DNA of 64,000 bases from Galeruca laticollis (Eukaryota > Arthropoda > Insecta > Coleoptera > Chrysomelidae). The position numbers and the translations under genes are program-made. The stretch spans positions 90,708,910 through 90,772,909 of the forward strand of contig OY998176.1 in the NCBI GenBank assembly GCA_963921935.1. Reading direction: 5' to 3'. The notes under the pieces are model-generated. The model was given only the letters and a program-made list of their open reading frames with translations, made no database searches and was not told the DNA's origin. Of the stretch, positions 43,576 to 56,490 are shown in pieces. Numbering within the stretch: the stretch's first letter is position 1; each line of letters starts with the position of its first letter.

Positions 43576-45480
43576 TGAAAAACTGATTTCTTCACGTTGT
43601 AAGACGTGTTAAATAAAAATATGCAAGGGGCGTGTTTACACGTGGATTAGGTTGACCAAACAGAAATAAATCTTTCCTATTGGCCAGTATCATTTGACTC
43701 GTCGGGTCCATCGACAAGAATCAACAATGGGTGCCTCCAATAGATATTTCTATTGAATACTCCTATAGCAATTGTAACCTTTTTACTCAGAGAGGTTATT
43801 TAAACAGGTCTTTCAAATCTTCCGATCGTTGACTATAAAATTCACGCAGAAGTGACACTAAATCTAGGGTTTTTACAATAAAATAGATAATAGTGTGAAG
43901 CGTGACATTTTCCTAACGTCTTAACTATAGGATTTCAAACACACTGAGACAAGATGTCGACTTCCAAAAATTAGCTAGTTCAATGCTCAAACAAAACTAT
44001 TTACAATTATTGTTGCAAAACGTGATATTTTAAAGGTATTTAACAACAGTTGAAAATAAAGTGAAACTATCCTTTGAATTTACAACAATATAAAAGATCT
44101 TATCAGTTCTGAAACATATTTTTACAACGCTAGCAACTAAAATGAACTTACGCTTTAAATATATACAATGACGGAAAGAAGCATACAAATATCTTACATA
44201 TTTTAAAAGTATCGTAAACAATAAAATTCAAGATTTTATATTCATGAACAGTATCAATTAAAAATAGAAAAAGTTGGATAAATTTAATAAACGACATGAT
44301 ATTTTAACTGATTACAAAGATTCTTGTGATTTATATTTCATTACTATAATTGTTAATAAAATGAAAACATTATTCTTTCTACAGTCACTTTAAACGTGTA
44401 CACGGGGCAAAGTTTTACTGACATCCGTAGATGGCAGTTTTGGTAGTATTTCAATTATTTTTGTAGTGTATTTTATTTCACTGTATTGTTCATTTAGTGA
44501 TTACTTTTTTTCTACAAGTGACATTAATATACTCCTCAATCGAAAAGATAAGTAGTTATTATAAGAAGCGTATTGAAAAGGGGAAGGGTATCAAAATTAA
44601 ACCAGAATAATGAACGTTCCACTTACTTCTAAATCAAATAACAAAAACCAACATGGATATTTGTACATTCACTACACAGGTCGATAAAAACATAAAAAAA
44701 TATTTGAAACAAATACGATGAATTTCGAATTTCAAAATTGACAATAATGTAATTATTCACGTTCTGTGAAGAAAAAGAAGAATGTGAGGTTAAATTTGAC
44801 ATTTGAATAAACCGGCCAGTTGTGGTGTGGTATATTTTTATAATGGATAATAAAAAAAGAAATAAAAAATAAACATTATCCCAAATGGAGCTGATAGTAA
44901 GTTGTTTAGAAAAAAATAGCGTCATGACTACAGGTAAAATGTACATCCAAAATATTTCAGAAATCTAAAACAATTGGGATGAGCTTCCAGATTTTTCAAA
45001 TAACATTGATAATTGTGCACGAAATGATAAAAAACAATTGAAATTCACTCTATGAGGTAATAACTTACCTAAATAAATTGTAGTTCTGATATGAATGGAA
45101 AAGCAAGACTAAAAATAAAGCCAGAAATAATACTAATTCTATAAGGCAAATTGGAGGCGAAGAATATATTTGTGAAAACTCAATATTATTGAAAATATGT
45201 TATTAAAAGTTTATGGATGGGTTCATGTGGTTGGGTGCCCAGGAGCGCCCATCAGACATAACCTTAAACATTAAATGAAGTGCCATTTGTAAAAGAAGAT
45301 ATCGAAATGGGAACATATAATACAATGAGTAAAGAAAATATTGAAATTATAATAGATGGAGTAATCACTCCAAATGAAAATGTAACTCCAAGTTGAAGTA
45401 ACTCCACAGGTGTTTTTTAACATGTAATTTCTGAATAAGATATAATTAACATAAATACTCTCTATGTGATTAAAGGTATA
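43576..45480. other. No feature identified
   Basis: AT-rich. Short ORFs only; none recognised. Confidence 0.4.
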
Positions 45481-45527
45481 ATTTTATTACAAATAAATAT
45501 TTTCAATTTATAAATATTTTAGAAACG

Positions 45528-45719
45528 GTGCCACAAAAGACCAAAAGGAAAGGGAATGTCTCCGAACTTCAAAAGTTCGCTGAAGCATATTGCACAAGCT
45601 CTAATGAAATGGCTAGTGTGATGAGGAAAATGGCTAATGCAATGAAGGAAATGGCAGCCTTTTACCAACTATCTCACACCATAGATAATATTTCCACAAA
45701 ATTTAATAATGATGCGTGA
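45528..45719 (+). CDS. Small Lys/Met-rich helical ORF, unknown
   Basis: A 63-codon frame, possibly an exon because tttag precedes it and no ATG opens it. It encodes a basic start (PQKTKRKGN) followed by a predicted helix with repeated Met/Ala/Lys (MASVMRKMANAMKEMAAFYQL). Similar helical tails end the Myb/MADF accessory proteins of some Harbinger elements, and a Harbinger fragment lies 3 kb away, but piggyBac pB3 lies between. I do not recognise it firmly. Confidence 0.3.
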   Translation: MPQKTKRKGNVSELQKFAEAYCTSSNEMASVMRKMANAMKEMAAFYQLSHTIDNISTKFNNDA

Positions 45720-45858
45720 TGCTATTTTTAAGTGAATTGAGTTTTGGGGTTATAAAATTATGATTTTCCTATTTTTCAACAATTATTTTTTACAAATGTC
45801 TTTTTTCATATTATTATTCATGGAAAAAAATTGATTTACATTTTCTAATAATAATAAA

Positions 45859-48474
45859 CCTTTCACGACTGGCGTGAACTTTTTGTGATCTACGACTGGC
45901 TGCGGACTGTGACTCCGCATACTAGATTCAGGGCCATTACAGATCTGTTTGTAACTATATTTGTTTATTTAAAATAAAACATCAAAAATAATTAAACAAC
46001 ATTCATTTTTCAGGTTAAAAACCAATAGGAACATATTTTTTGACATTATTATAAATTAAGAAAAAATTACTATCTATAAAACTAGCTACTCACAAAACCT
46101 TAAATCAACGTTTTTATTGAAAACTCCGAGAAATACTTATGTCCACTAAAAACTATTCGCTGTGACATTCTGAACATATAGGTGTTAAATGTTCCAAGCA
46201 CAAAAACTTCCCTCATGTTATGCACGAAAAACGCGTTGGTCGATTTTTTCTCCTGTCGCAGATACTACAGCGACCTCTTGAATTTGGTGCATGAACAACA
46301 GGTACAATAGCATTATCTATGTTAAGAATTTCTTTAGTTCTCAATTTTATAGTTCGCGGAATATTAGAAATCGTTGCGCGAACACGCATATGGTTCTCAG
46401 CTAACTCAAAAGACAACAAGTGCAAAAAATTTCGGCGTGTTATATTTTTATCCACATTCTGGAGATTGTACAGCACCATTGAATTGACTCCAGTTATATT
46501 CAACATCGAATAAAAGATAACCATTGGCCACCTTCGTGTGTTTCTAGCACAATTGTATGCTGCACACATTTTGTTTAAAGTATCAACCCCACCTTTTGTG
46601 TCATTATAGTCCATAATCATTTCAAGATTGCCCATTAGTTGGGATATTATGTCATCGTGATGAAAGGTTCATACTAGTAGCATATTTTTTTTTCTTTCAG
46701 GGATATAGGATACCAATGTAATGTAATTATTATAGCCAAACATACTTGATCCTATTGGCCTTGTGGGGTTGGAAAATTCTAGAGGTAACTCTCGTTTATT
46801 TTTCCTTATAGTGCTCAAAAACGTTAGTTTGTAATCTTTATATAAAGTGGTTATTAGCAGTATACTAGTGAACCAGTTATCGCAAGTTACATTTCGCTTT
46901 GAATTTATAATTGGCTCTACTAGTCTTTTTACTACGGCAAATGCAGAATTGTCAGGGTCCATTTGGTAGTGTTCCAACATAAACTTCCAAGTTGATCGTA
47001 TAATAAGTTTTGGAGTCAACGGCAGCATACACTTTTAAACCATACTTGTTCGGCTTGCTTGGAATGCATTGTCGAAAAGCACATTTTCCACGGAAAGCCT
47101 ACAATTTTTCATCCATTGTAACATTTTGAAATGGTGTGTATGCAGATTTACACTTGTCAGCAAATGCATCAAATATATTTCTGATTGGGGCCAGTTTATC
47201 TATTTGTCTTCTTTCCGCACGAGTATCTATGTCATCAAATCGCAAAGGCTGAAGCAAAAACATAAAACGAAATTTAGACATTGTAAGTCGAAATAGCTCA
47301 ACACTGGTTCCTGTGTTGTTCCATAGTTCATCTACACTTAGGCGACCTGACTTTAGCACCCCAGCTAAATATAGTAAACCTATTAGTGCTTGCATTTCAG
47401 CAAGGTCTGTTTCCTTTGCATTTCTCTCACGGGAATATTTTTCTGAACTTCACTGAATGTGTTGATTGGTATACTCGACGATCGTCCCTAAAATTTGCAA
47501 ATCAAAAAAGTGTTTCCAAATTTCAGATGCGCCTTTCAAATGTTTTGCTGCTGCCTTTGGTCCTGGAAGACGTGTGATTATATTCTCCGCCCGAGTCCTG
47601 CTTGAATGAGGAGGATGTTTTGACCATTCAGATAATTTATCTTTACCAACAAAGAATGGTCCCACTGAAACTTCCTCCTCTATTTCAGCATCGGATATTC
47701 CCTGCTCCGTATCTGAGTGCAATTCTTGAGTTTCTAACACGTCCTCTTCATAATCGTCTCCATCATTTTCATTTATCTTCTCCTCTTCCTCATCCTCCGC
47801 CAGGCATTCTAACATTAGGTTATTCAATCTTTATTGTTCTTTTTCATACGTATCCAACTGAAAAAAACATTTCAAATGAAGAAACTAAAATCGCGTGCCC
47901 TGTAGCTGGACGTTTTTTGAATTTCAAAATTTTGACAAACAATTTATAAATCTTGACCACGAAAACCCCAGAACAATCGCACACAAATAGCGTAAAGAGG
48001 TACCATGTATTCATCTGTCATTTGGCACCGCCATCTAGAATTTCTACATTTTATAAAAATATATTCATCAACATCGGACACTCCAAATATCAATTTTAAA
48101 TCAAATAAGACCGCCTACAACAAAATATGTCGGCCATACGGGCGCCGACATATTAAATGTTGGCACACGACTAAAAAAGGTCAACATTACACAATAAAAC
48201 AAAAACATATGTTACGTACCTTCAATAATGTATAAAATACAATTATTAATAGACAGGTCAAAAGTGGATTTAACTACTGGCTGCGGACACTCGCTCCGCA
48301 TTCGTTTGTAACAAGATAACAAAAACAACCACCATCTTCAAACTTTCACAGAACACTACTATTATGATGCTCGAAGAATACTGAAACGCTTTAATTCGAG
48401 GAGTGGGGGGCTTAGAAGTAAACGCTAAATAAAACGAGCTGTGGGCTAAGAGTCCGCGCGTCAGTCGCGGGAGG
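45859..48474 (-). mobile_element. piggyBac element pB3 with both ends
   Basis: The left end CCTTTCACGACTGGCGTG starts at 45859. The complement of the right end, CCTCCCGCGACTGACGCG, ends at 48474. They match at 13-14 of 18 positions, all differences being transitions. The right flank is TTAA (48475-48478), the left TAAA (45855-45858), consistent with a decayed TTAA duplication. Length is 2616 bp. Each subterminal region holds a palindrome of the TGCGGAC...TCCGCA type (45901-45919 and 48282-48300). Confidence 0.85.
46153..47815 (-). pseudogene. pB3 piggyBac transposase
   Basis: The first in-frame ATG is on the complement of 47813-47815 (MLECLAEDEEEEK), opening an acidic N-terminus with ENIITRLPGPK and EIWKHFFD. 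The conserved core has all three catalytic sites: VTMDEKL (near 47100), VTCDNWFTS (near 46880) and YNDTKGGVDTLNKM (near 46590). Breaks are an in-frame TGA near 47447, TAG near 47096, a frameshift near 46970, TGA near 46664, and TGA near 46210 inside the C-terminal Cys-rich domain (CSIC, then CLEH, then CSEC). With three Asp residues intact and few breaks, this is the least decayed of the three piggyBac copies, but it cannot make a full protein. Confidence 0.88.
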
Positions 48475-48789
48475 TTAATTTGTAGAGTTTTTATGTGATC
48501 TTTTCTTCTTTTAATTTACTTTTTAGTTTTTTTAACTGTGATGTTTTGAGAATGCTGTTTTATTTGGTTTTTAATTAAATCTTGCTTATGTTTGTAGATT
48601 TTTATTAAATAAAAAGGAAATAGTTATTTATTCAACTAAAGAATATTCTACACATCAGTAAAAAATATCACATTACACACGAGCAGCAAACAATTTTCTC
48701 CTGCTAATAATTTAGAAAACGTTAACAAAATTGTTTACAGCAAACTGTATAACAGTAATTTATTTTGTAAACATATCTTATTTGATGAA

Positions 48790-49205
48790 TAATATTGAAC
48801 CATTTCTCTTCTATAATACCTTCCATCTTCCAGTTCATCTTGATCTACAAAGAAAAGATAAGAAAAATGTTTACAATTTCATTTCCTTTTATATTTGTCA
48901 TTAATTTCTACGTTCTCGTTAAAATGATTATTCTGATTATGTGGATCGTCATAATTACCATCCTCATCTTCCTCAATTATATCCTCAACATTATATCACT
49001 TGCATATATTATACAAAACTGCACAAGAAGAAATAATGTAAGCTGCTACTGTATGTTTGTAGTGCGAAACTCTATACTTTTTGAGACATCTGAAACGTGA
49101 TTTTAAGACTCCAAAACTCCTTTTAACAATATTTCCACTTCTTCTGTGTAATATATTGTAATAAATGTATATTTCAAGTGCGTCTTCGATTAAGAAACCT
49201 ACCAC
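48790..49205 (-). pseudogene. PIF/Harbinger transposase C-terminus
   Basis: The minus-strand frame 48996-49205 encodes IVKRSFGVLKSRFRCLKKYRV, then AAYIISSCAVLYNIC, the hallmark end of the DDE_Tnp_4 (HARBI1-like) transposase, whose last catalytic Glu normally stands in the ERxFGxLK motif; here it is Lys (VKRSFG). An acidic tail (DIIEEDEDGNYDD) follows, then after a stretch resembling an intron end (tttctttgtag) DQDELEDGRYYRREMVQYY. The rest of the transposase is missing. Confidence 0.7.
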
Positions 49206-52200
49206 GTTTTAATACAGATTTTCATTTCCCACGGGCTAGCTGTATCGAAATGTTTCATTTCCCACAACTTTCATGAGCTACTAGATTGTCATTATATTAT
49301 AATATATGATCGAGTCATGTTTGTTAACGTCTGACTAATAATTTGACACTTCAGTGTTCACAAAATTCGTTTTTAATAGTATATTATACACCAATCCACT
49401 AAAGTGACACATTCAAATATTTAAGATATCTTAAACTTGGCTTATCATAACCTAAGATCTAATTACTAGATATAAATTGTGTAGGTGTACCTTCTAGTAC
49501 TAAATAAATTGTTGACTATTGATGCCAGAATACATGTGAATCGCTGGCGAGTTGCAAGACGCCACTTTAAGATACTGATTTGTGCCAATATAATCAAGCG
49601 GCCAATGAACCACATGTATTTTTCCTCAATTAGTTTGGACTTATTGTGAAGGACCAATAGGAACTATGTAAATGACATTTTAATACTCACATTATACTAA
49701 TTTGAATTAATTAAAGAGTTACCGTGATATTGTTTACATCCGATATTATAACCAAATTGAAGATTATCTCTGAACAAAATGAAAAATGACACTTTTAACG
49801 TCAACTGACGCTGAATTGCGCTGTTGTCAAGTATATTGAAGCATGAGAATATACCATTCGTATGATTTTGATAATGGTGATCGAGAATATAATTTTTAAG
49901 AAGAATTCGTAAATGGAGCATTCAGAGGCGTATACGTGACGTTGAGAAATCGTCAAGAATAGCGCCTTCTTTCGAGATTCAGAGCGGACGAAACTGAATT
50001 ACCGATCACCACATCTTCATGAAATGAATCACCGGTGTGACTGTGATTTTGTTATCGACATATAGAAACAACACGAGACGAACGTTCAACTTTCGAATTA
50101 TTTTTACAAAATGTTTTGTTTTTTAGAACAGAGTATCTTTTTAATAAATGCCTAGAAAATTATCATTAATGCTGCGAATGGAAGATCATATATAAATTAT
50201 ATGGCAAATGTATGTATAACTTGTTCGTAGATAATGTAGTTTTTGACTAAATGAAAAAATAGGAATGCGGGGTGAGGAAAATGACGAAATTTTCGGTATA
50301 AGACTGTCTGCCGTAGAGAGCACAAAAATAGGAAGAGAGAGGAGCAGTTACTCTTGATTATAAACTCGCGATAAGCAAATGCATATGAATTCATATAAAA
50401 TTATTCCACATAAGGACCGAAAATCTTCTCGTATAAAAAGACTGGTATGTTTAGATTTTTTCTTGATCCATTTAGTTAAGGTTGCAACGGTTGGCATAAT
50501 GTATTGTGGATCATTTGTTCAATCCGGATTGAAATATGTTAGATGAGCATTTACTTCTACTTGGGCATGGAATGATGACAAACCGGTATTCAAAAATAGA
50601 AATTCATCATTATTGAGCGAGGAACCAGAGAACGCTGCGTTATTTTTCTTTCACATTTTTCAGAATGACTGAATCAATAATGAGTGGCTATTTACACTTT
50701 TGGTGATCTCGTTAGTATTTTTTTGTGCTTTCGCCAGAGTCATGTATATTGATTCACGTGTAGATATGGTTGGTGATGCAGGATGAAAGTATGCTCCATA
50801 CAGTTTTAAAACTCAAATCCTTAAATCATGATAATTTGTGAATTATTCATATGGAACCCAGAGTGAAAATTATTATCCCACATGTGAATTTTATTGATGT
50901 TGCGTTCTTTACGCTATGTATATTTTTTTTAATCAAAATTCTGAACGTGATCAAATTCAAAACATTTTTGTACTAAATGTAATTTCAACCTCAGTTGCCT
51001 CGCTTGCAATTATCTATCGGTACAATGATTTATTTCGGCCTCCCGAATATTCATCCATTGAGCATTTACTTAATATTATTTCTTAATCTCAATCAATAAT
51101 TTGCGAGGAAATGTTACTACGAAGCTTATTACTGCTATTGGTTTCGCAATTCTAGTTTTCAATATTATTACACACAGTTTGGTGTCCTCAAATTTGAAGA
51201 GAAGACTCTGATCCTCTACTTAATCGAATGCTTGCGAAATATCAAGGAATGTTGATATGCAAATTTGTGTTTTCCGAGTTATTATTAATTCGACTACATC
51301 ATCTTAAACACTGTTCTATAGGTGAGTGATTTTAGCGAGACTACTAACTTCAGCATGTCATAATTGATCGAAAACTGTTTGAAAATCCGTGAACAAATCC
51401 GTAACAGTAATTTGTTAATAAAAATGATTGTTTGTATTTTGAGAATTTAAAATAAACCGCATACTGATTATGTATGCAATTTTTTTTTGTTACTTTTTTT
51501 ATTGCTAATTATTCCTATATCTACTCTTGAGCTCCACATCCGCTGAGATTGTTATAAATATTCGCTCACTTTATAAAATTGGAAGAAGTAAATTCTTTTG
51601 AAATCATACAATACATTTTCCAACCCTCTTACTTAGAAAATTCAAAGTAGGAGTGTTCAGAAACAGGATGAAAGCTTGGCAAATGAAATTTATGTACATG
51701 TATTATGTAAATTTTGCCGAGCTTAAAACACGAAAAAGCTAACAAGAATTTTGTGGAATACTAATATTACATCCCTGAATGAGCAACAAATCATGACGAT
51801 AATATTTGCAAAAGAGATCGTGTCGCCTTTAAATGTTCGAAATAAAAATATATAAAAGTTTAACTATAAAATAAGTTTCATATGTTTAAGTCAGTGTTCG
51901 TACAAAATGTATTGTGAGCTATTCGACGTGATGGCGAAAAACGATTGAATCTTATAATTTGAAATACAGTTTGGACCCTGAAGTCATAAAATCTGTAACT
52001 CAGCTAAAGTGGTAGATATATAGCAGTAAGAACAGATAAACACGCGCGTTGAAGAACTGTACTAGATAGAAGCAATCGATTGAGTCCCACAGTACTTGTG
52101 GATGGTGTGGCAATAAAATTTCCAATATATTACTATGATAAATTAACTCCAATGTTAAAATGTCATATACCTGGAAATGTTATTGTCACTTTGCCATCGA

Positions 52201-52340
52201 TAAAAAAGGTGCATCCTTTTTTATCGCGATAAAAACTTCTCTTCCTCAATATCTAGTAAGCGGACGTCACTTTTACACAATGACAATGAGTCGCAATTAT
52301 TGTTGTTGTTCATCCATATATTCTGTCGTTAATTTATCTT
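49206..52340. other. No gene identified; short hairpin at 52198-52226
   Basis: A 3-kb AT-rich stretch with only short unrecognised ORFs. CGATAAAAAAGG (52198-52209) and CCTTTTTTATCG (52215-52226) form a perfect 12-bp inverted repeat with a 5-nt loop. Confidence 0.45.
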
Positions 52341-52343
52341 GCC

Positions 52344-52562
52344 AAAAAACACTCGAGCTTTTCTTTTATTAGATAAATTCCTCTTTGACTCAAAGTTTTG
52401 CCAATCACTAAATTTGCTCGAAAAACTGACATTAGATAAAATCGCTCCACCTTCGGTGTCGCGATTTTATCATGTCAGTTTTTCTCGTAAAATTAGTGAT
52501 TGGCAAAACTGTTTCGTTGCAAAGAGAAATTTATCCGATAAAAAAAAAGCTCTTGTGTTTTT
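52344..52562. repeat. Long foldback element, apex CTCCACCTTCGGTGTCG
   Basis: Arms of about 100 bp face each other around the apex at 52445-52461. Matching blocks from outside inward are aaaaacac, gagctttt, gataaat, cctcttt/aaagaga, gttttgccaatcacta and actgacat-agataaaatcg with its complement. The innermost 50 bp per arm is nearly perfect. There is no ORF of its own. It has the same 17-base apex as the element at 41967-42168, while the arms differ in sequence. Confidence 0.9.
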
Positions 52563-53825
52563 ACTGTTGATAAAAACCATCCAGCAAATATAATAAACAC
52601 CTGTAATCCTATTGTTGGAGGAGATAATGAAAATTATTTATATTATTAAAGATATACCAACCTGTGATATTGATATAGAATGATGATCTATTCTAATTAT
52701 GTATTTTAACTGGAATATAGACGATATTAAGTAAAATTGAGCAGTAAATAAATAAATATACCGATACATACAACCAGAATATTTCAATAAACAATTCACA
52801 TCATAATGATTTATAATCTGATACTTTCCATAGTTAGGAACTGTCACGCTGAAGAAATAAGATATGGAATTCAAAATTCCACAATCACAATAATTCCAAA
52901 TCTATAATTAAAATAATATTTATAATATTTATGACAATATAGTATATAGAAATAAATAGACTTAGTATTTTAAAATTTTATGTCAAAAAATACCTTTTAA
53001 TAAATAATAAAATATGATTGGTTCAACAAGCTTTCTTCATAGTAACGAGTAACTGGGAAGGAATTTGTTGAAAACAATGAATGGGGGGTACGAAAATTAT
53101 GATCTGTCGGAAAGGTGGTAAAAAAATTTGCTACGTAAAATTAGTTGAGAAATAGCTGAAATTATAAAATTCAATATTGTAAATATTATATATTGGTGAA
53201 AAAGATTAATGGGAAGAAAAATATTTAAACAAACTTAAAGGAATAACTGAAAATACTGGGAAGAACGAGAAGTAAGTACTTGACATATTTCAAAAGACTG
53301 GAGGTGTTAAAAGATTAGTGAATAGACTTTTGTGAAGCTAGGAATGGATAGTGGAAGGAATGGACAGTTAAGGTATTCAATATTAGAAATAGTTATTGAT
53401 AATGTGTAAGCAATTGTAAAAATTTTGTTATGTATAAACTTAATTAGAACATACAATTGACTAAAGAGTGCTAGACCTAAAAATATAACTTTAAAAAAAA
53501 AATAACAATTTCCTCAGCTAGCCGAATTTAAAATTAAATAATATACAATAGATATAAATAAAATAATTTAACTATTATCAAAATATCAATATCTTAATAA
53601 AATGTCGCAACGTTTCTCCAAAACGTGGGACGATTTTTCTAAATAGTGGGGCTCTGAAAAAACCTCTATACAAAATGTTCTGCTATTTTAATTAAAATAG
53701 ATGCTTGAAATCTACGAATTTTTTTGGATTCATTGAATATTCTGGAGATTTAAGTCAATATTTGAATTTTCTTGAAAAATAATTAATATAATAATAATAA
53801 ATCATAGAGTATAGTATACAAGGGA
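52563..53825. other. No feature identified
   Basis: AT-rich; nothing recognised. Confidence 0.4.
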
Positions 53826-53828
53826 TCA

Positions 53829-54440
53829 AATGAATCTTAGAGATGGGAAGAGAATAAAAAGAAGAAGGGAAGAAGATGAAGAAATTATGGAAGAAGGACA
53901 AAATAACGATGTGGAAATGGAAATTGTAATGGATAACAATGATTCTGAAAAAAATGTAACGACGAAACAAAAAAAAAACAACAAATAAAGAAGATGAAAA
54001 TGCAGTACTGGAAATGTTGATGGAAATGGAAGAAAATAGGGGAAACGATATGTAAAATTTGGAGAAGAATATGAAGGAAAGTACGCAGAACGAAATGAAT
54101 ATGTTGGAGGAGAAAATGATTAACAAACAATATTTAGAAGAAATGAAAGAATTCAGACAGAATGATATGAAGATGTTGGATAAAAATATCAAAGAAAGTA
54201 TACAGAACGAAATAAAGATACAATAAGAAAATATGATGGTTAAAATGCAGAAACACTAGAGACATTAGAAAAGGAATGATAGGAAAATTGATGGAAATGG
54301 AGAAATTACAATCTACTGAAACAGGAAAATTGGAAGAAAATGAAATTTAGAGGAAAAATTAAATAAAATAAAACGTAATAAGGGACAGGGAAATAATCAA
54401 AAAAAATATAAAGAAATTCAAATCTTGTGTGAATAAAGAA
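53829..54440 (+). pseudogene. LINE ORF1-like coiled-coil protein remnant
   Basis: From ATG 53829 the purine-rich strand reads MNLRDGKRIKRRREEDEEIM, then after a shift EDENAVLEMLMEMEEN, and a degenerate repeat (NLEKNMKESTQNEMNMLEEKM; LDKNIKESIQNEIKI) that forms coiled-coil heptads. This layout is like the N-terminal half of LINE ORF1 or gag-like proteins and similar in style to LINE-2 at 16536. No endonuclease or RT follows. The opposite strand shows long hydrophobic ORFs, which are only antisense of this purine-rich stretch. Confidence 0.45.
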
Positions 54441-54544
54441 ATTAAATAGAAATTTGAAATAGCAGAAAAAGAGAACTATGAGACAAAAGATTTATCAAAA
54501 ATGTATATACTGAATGTACAAAACCAAGTTGAGAAAATATAAGG

Positions 54545-55400
54545 AATAATATAATAACAAATATTTCTAATCGTGTAGAATTTTGCTTATTCCACCCTTG
54601 ATTTCAAATATAATATTCTTCCACACAACCACACCCCCTTCTTCGATTCTCATCGTGATTACACTTGTTAATATAAAATGTTGCTTTTGAAGTCATGTTA
54701 TAACATAAATACTTATATTTCAACAAGACTCATAATTAATGGCATCATATTGACATTTCATATAAGTACATGTTAAACTAAAGCCTACTACATACATCGA
54801 CTCACTTTGCAATTACCCTAAATGTAAAAAATGTGTAAAAAATATATAAATGAACACTGTTTTTGCTTTTCCAAGTGGTGGTTGATCAACCATATATTTA
54901 AGAAAAACAATTTTGCACTGCTTATTTTTTCCTTTTCCTAAAACATGTAATAAACATTTTGTAATGTCATTCTTATCAAACTCATTTTTACTTAAATACA
55001 TGTGCGTCCTATAACTATTAAGTACTATAATAATAACACAGCTGATGCTTTGCTACAAGCTTACCTTAAACAACAGCAAGCAGACGACAGCTAACAACAC
55101 GGTGAGAAATTTGAAATTTCGAAAAACAATTTCACCAACTCATGAAGACATATAAAGAATAGTTACTTTCCTATTCATTATGATCGGCTTTGTTCTCTTA
55201 GGAATTTTGTTTATGATAGACACTCTCAAAAAATATCGAAATATGTAAACAAACATATATGACGTTAAGATTTTTCATGAGACTAATCTGAGAAAAATCT
55301 TATAATGTAAACCCACTTTTACATCTGCGTAATTATCAATATTCAGTTCATTGATTATTTTAATTGTATATGTATATTACTGTTTTTATTGGAAATAACT
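54545..55400. other. No feature identified
   Basis: AT-rich; nothing recognised. Confidence 0.4.
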
Positions 55401-55404
55401 GGGT

Positions 55405-56490
55405 AGTAAACGACAATTAGATGTAGTTTTCAACCATATTAATAATTTATACCCAAAAATTGAATTCACGTTAGAAGTTGAAGAAAATAAACCAATCAAT
55501 TTCCTAGATTTAAAAATACAAAGCGTTCATAATGTACTTGATTATTCAATTATCAGAAAACGAGCACATATTGATGTAACCATTCCGTATAATTCCAATC
55601 ATCCCATATTACATAAATTAGCAGCATATAATTCAATGATACATACAACTTTTTCAGTTCCTATGAACAAATGTAATTTTGATAGAGAAATTGATACTAT
55701 TAAATAGATAGCAACATCCAATGGTTATCCGTTACATATGATAAATAAATGAATTAATAAAAATGAGGAAATAGTGGCATTACAACTAATATTTACTAAA
55801 CAAACTAGAGAAATAAAAAATTATGAAATCATCACATATGCAGGTAATATTTCAAAGATCATATAGTTAGCAACAAATACAACAATTTCTTTTAAAACAA
55901 AAAGTAATGTAAGTACAAAATTGTTAAATGTGAAAACAAAAGTAGTCAAACCGTTAGAAATTTTAAAACCAGATACAGTGAACACTTACGCACATATAGA
56001 TTAAAGCCACCAGATGCATCCCACTACGCAAAACATCTACTTGACACCAAACATTCATTGAGACCTAACAGAGAACTAGAAGTACTACATATTTGTGATA
56101 AGAAATAAGAACTGGATTTTCTTGAAGAATTGGAAATTAGAAGACACTTAAGAAACCCACAATATGAACTCGTCAATGAACAGATGAATCTAGGGAGCTT
56201 TCCTCTTTTAAACTGTCTTCTTAGTTGATAATTGTAAAGATCAGCAGATTTTGTTTTCCTGTGTTTCTATATCATTGCACAGTTATACTGATCTTCAATA
56301 GGAAAAAAATATCCAGGATATCCCCATAGGGCTAATAATATCTAAACAAAATTTGTAATATCATATGTGCTTCTTTTTTCTATTAATACATATTAGGTCA
56401 TTCACAAGGAGGTGACTTCTTTGTCTAGACAAAAAAAATATTTGACATGAGATATAACGTCTGTCATTCTGACGATGACATTTAGTATCG
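55405..56490 (+). pseudogene. Penelope-like element 3' half, copy 1 (RT thumb and GIY-YIG)
   Basis: The first part encodes RQLDVVFNHINNLYPKIEFT, then INFLDLKI, AHIDVTIPYNSNHPILHKLAAYNSMIHT and IATSNGYP, the RT palm end and thumb of Penelope-like reverse transcriptases. After breaks, the endonuclease part follows (VRNFKTRYSEHLRTYR, KPPDASHYAKHLLDTKHSLR, and after a TAA, ELDFLEELEIRRHLRNPQYELVNEQ), ending near 56226. This is the GIY-YIG domain lacking its N-terminal GIY block. The 3' untranslated part (tatccccatagggctaataa) up to about 56490 is shared with copy 2. At least three stops are present. Confidence 0.8.

Noticed and set aside
45237..45290. gggtgcccaggagcgccc as a tRNA or promoter element
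   Set aside because: No cloverleaf or A/B boxes could be traced around it.
53755..54192. Long hydrophobic minus-strand ORF resembling a membrane protein
   Set aside because: It is the antisense of a purine-rich coiled-coil coding stretch, which makes Phe/Ile/Ser-rich shadow frames.
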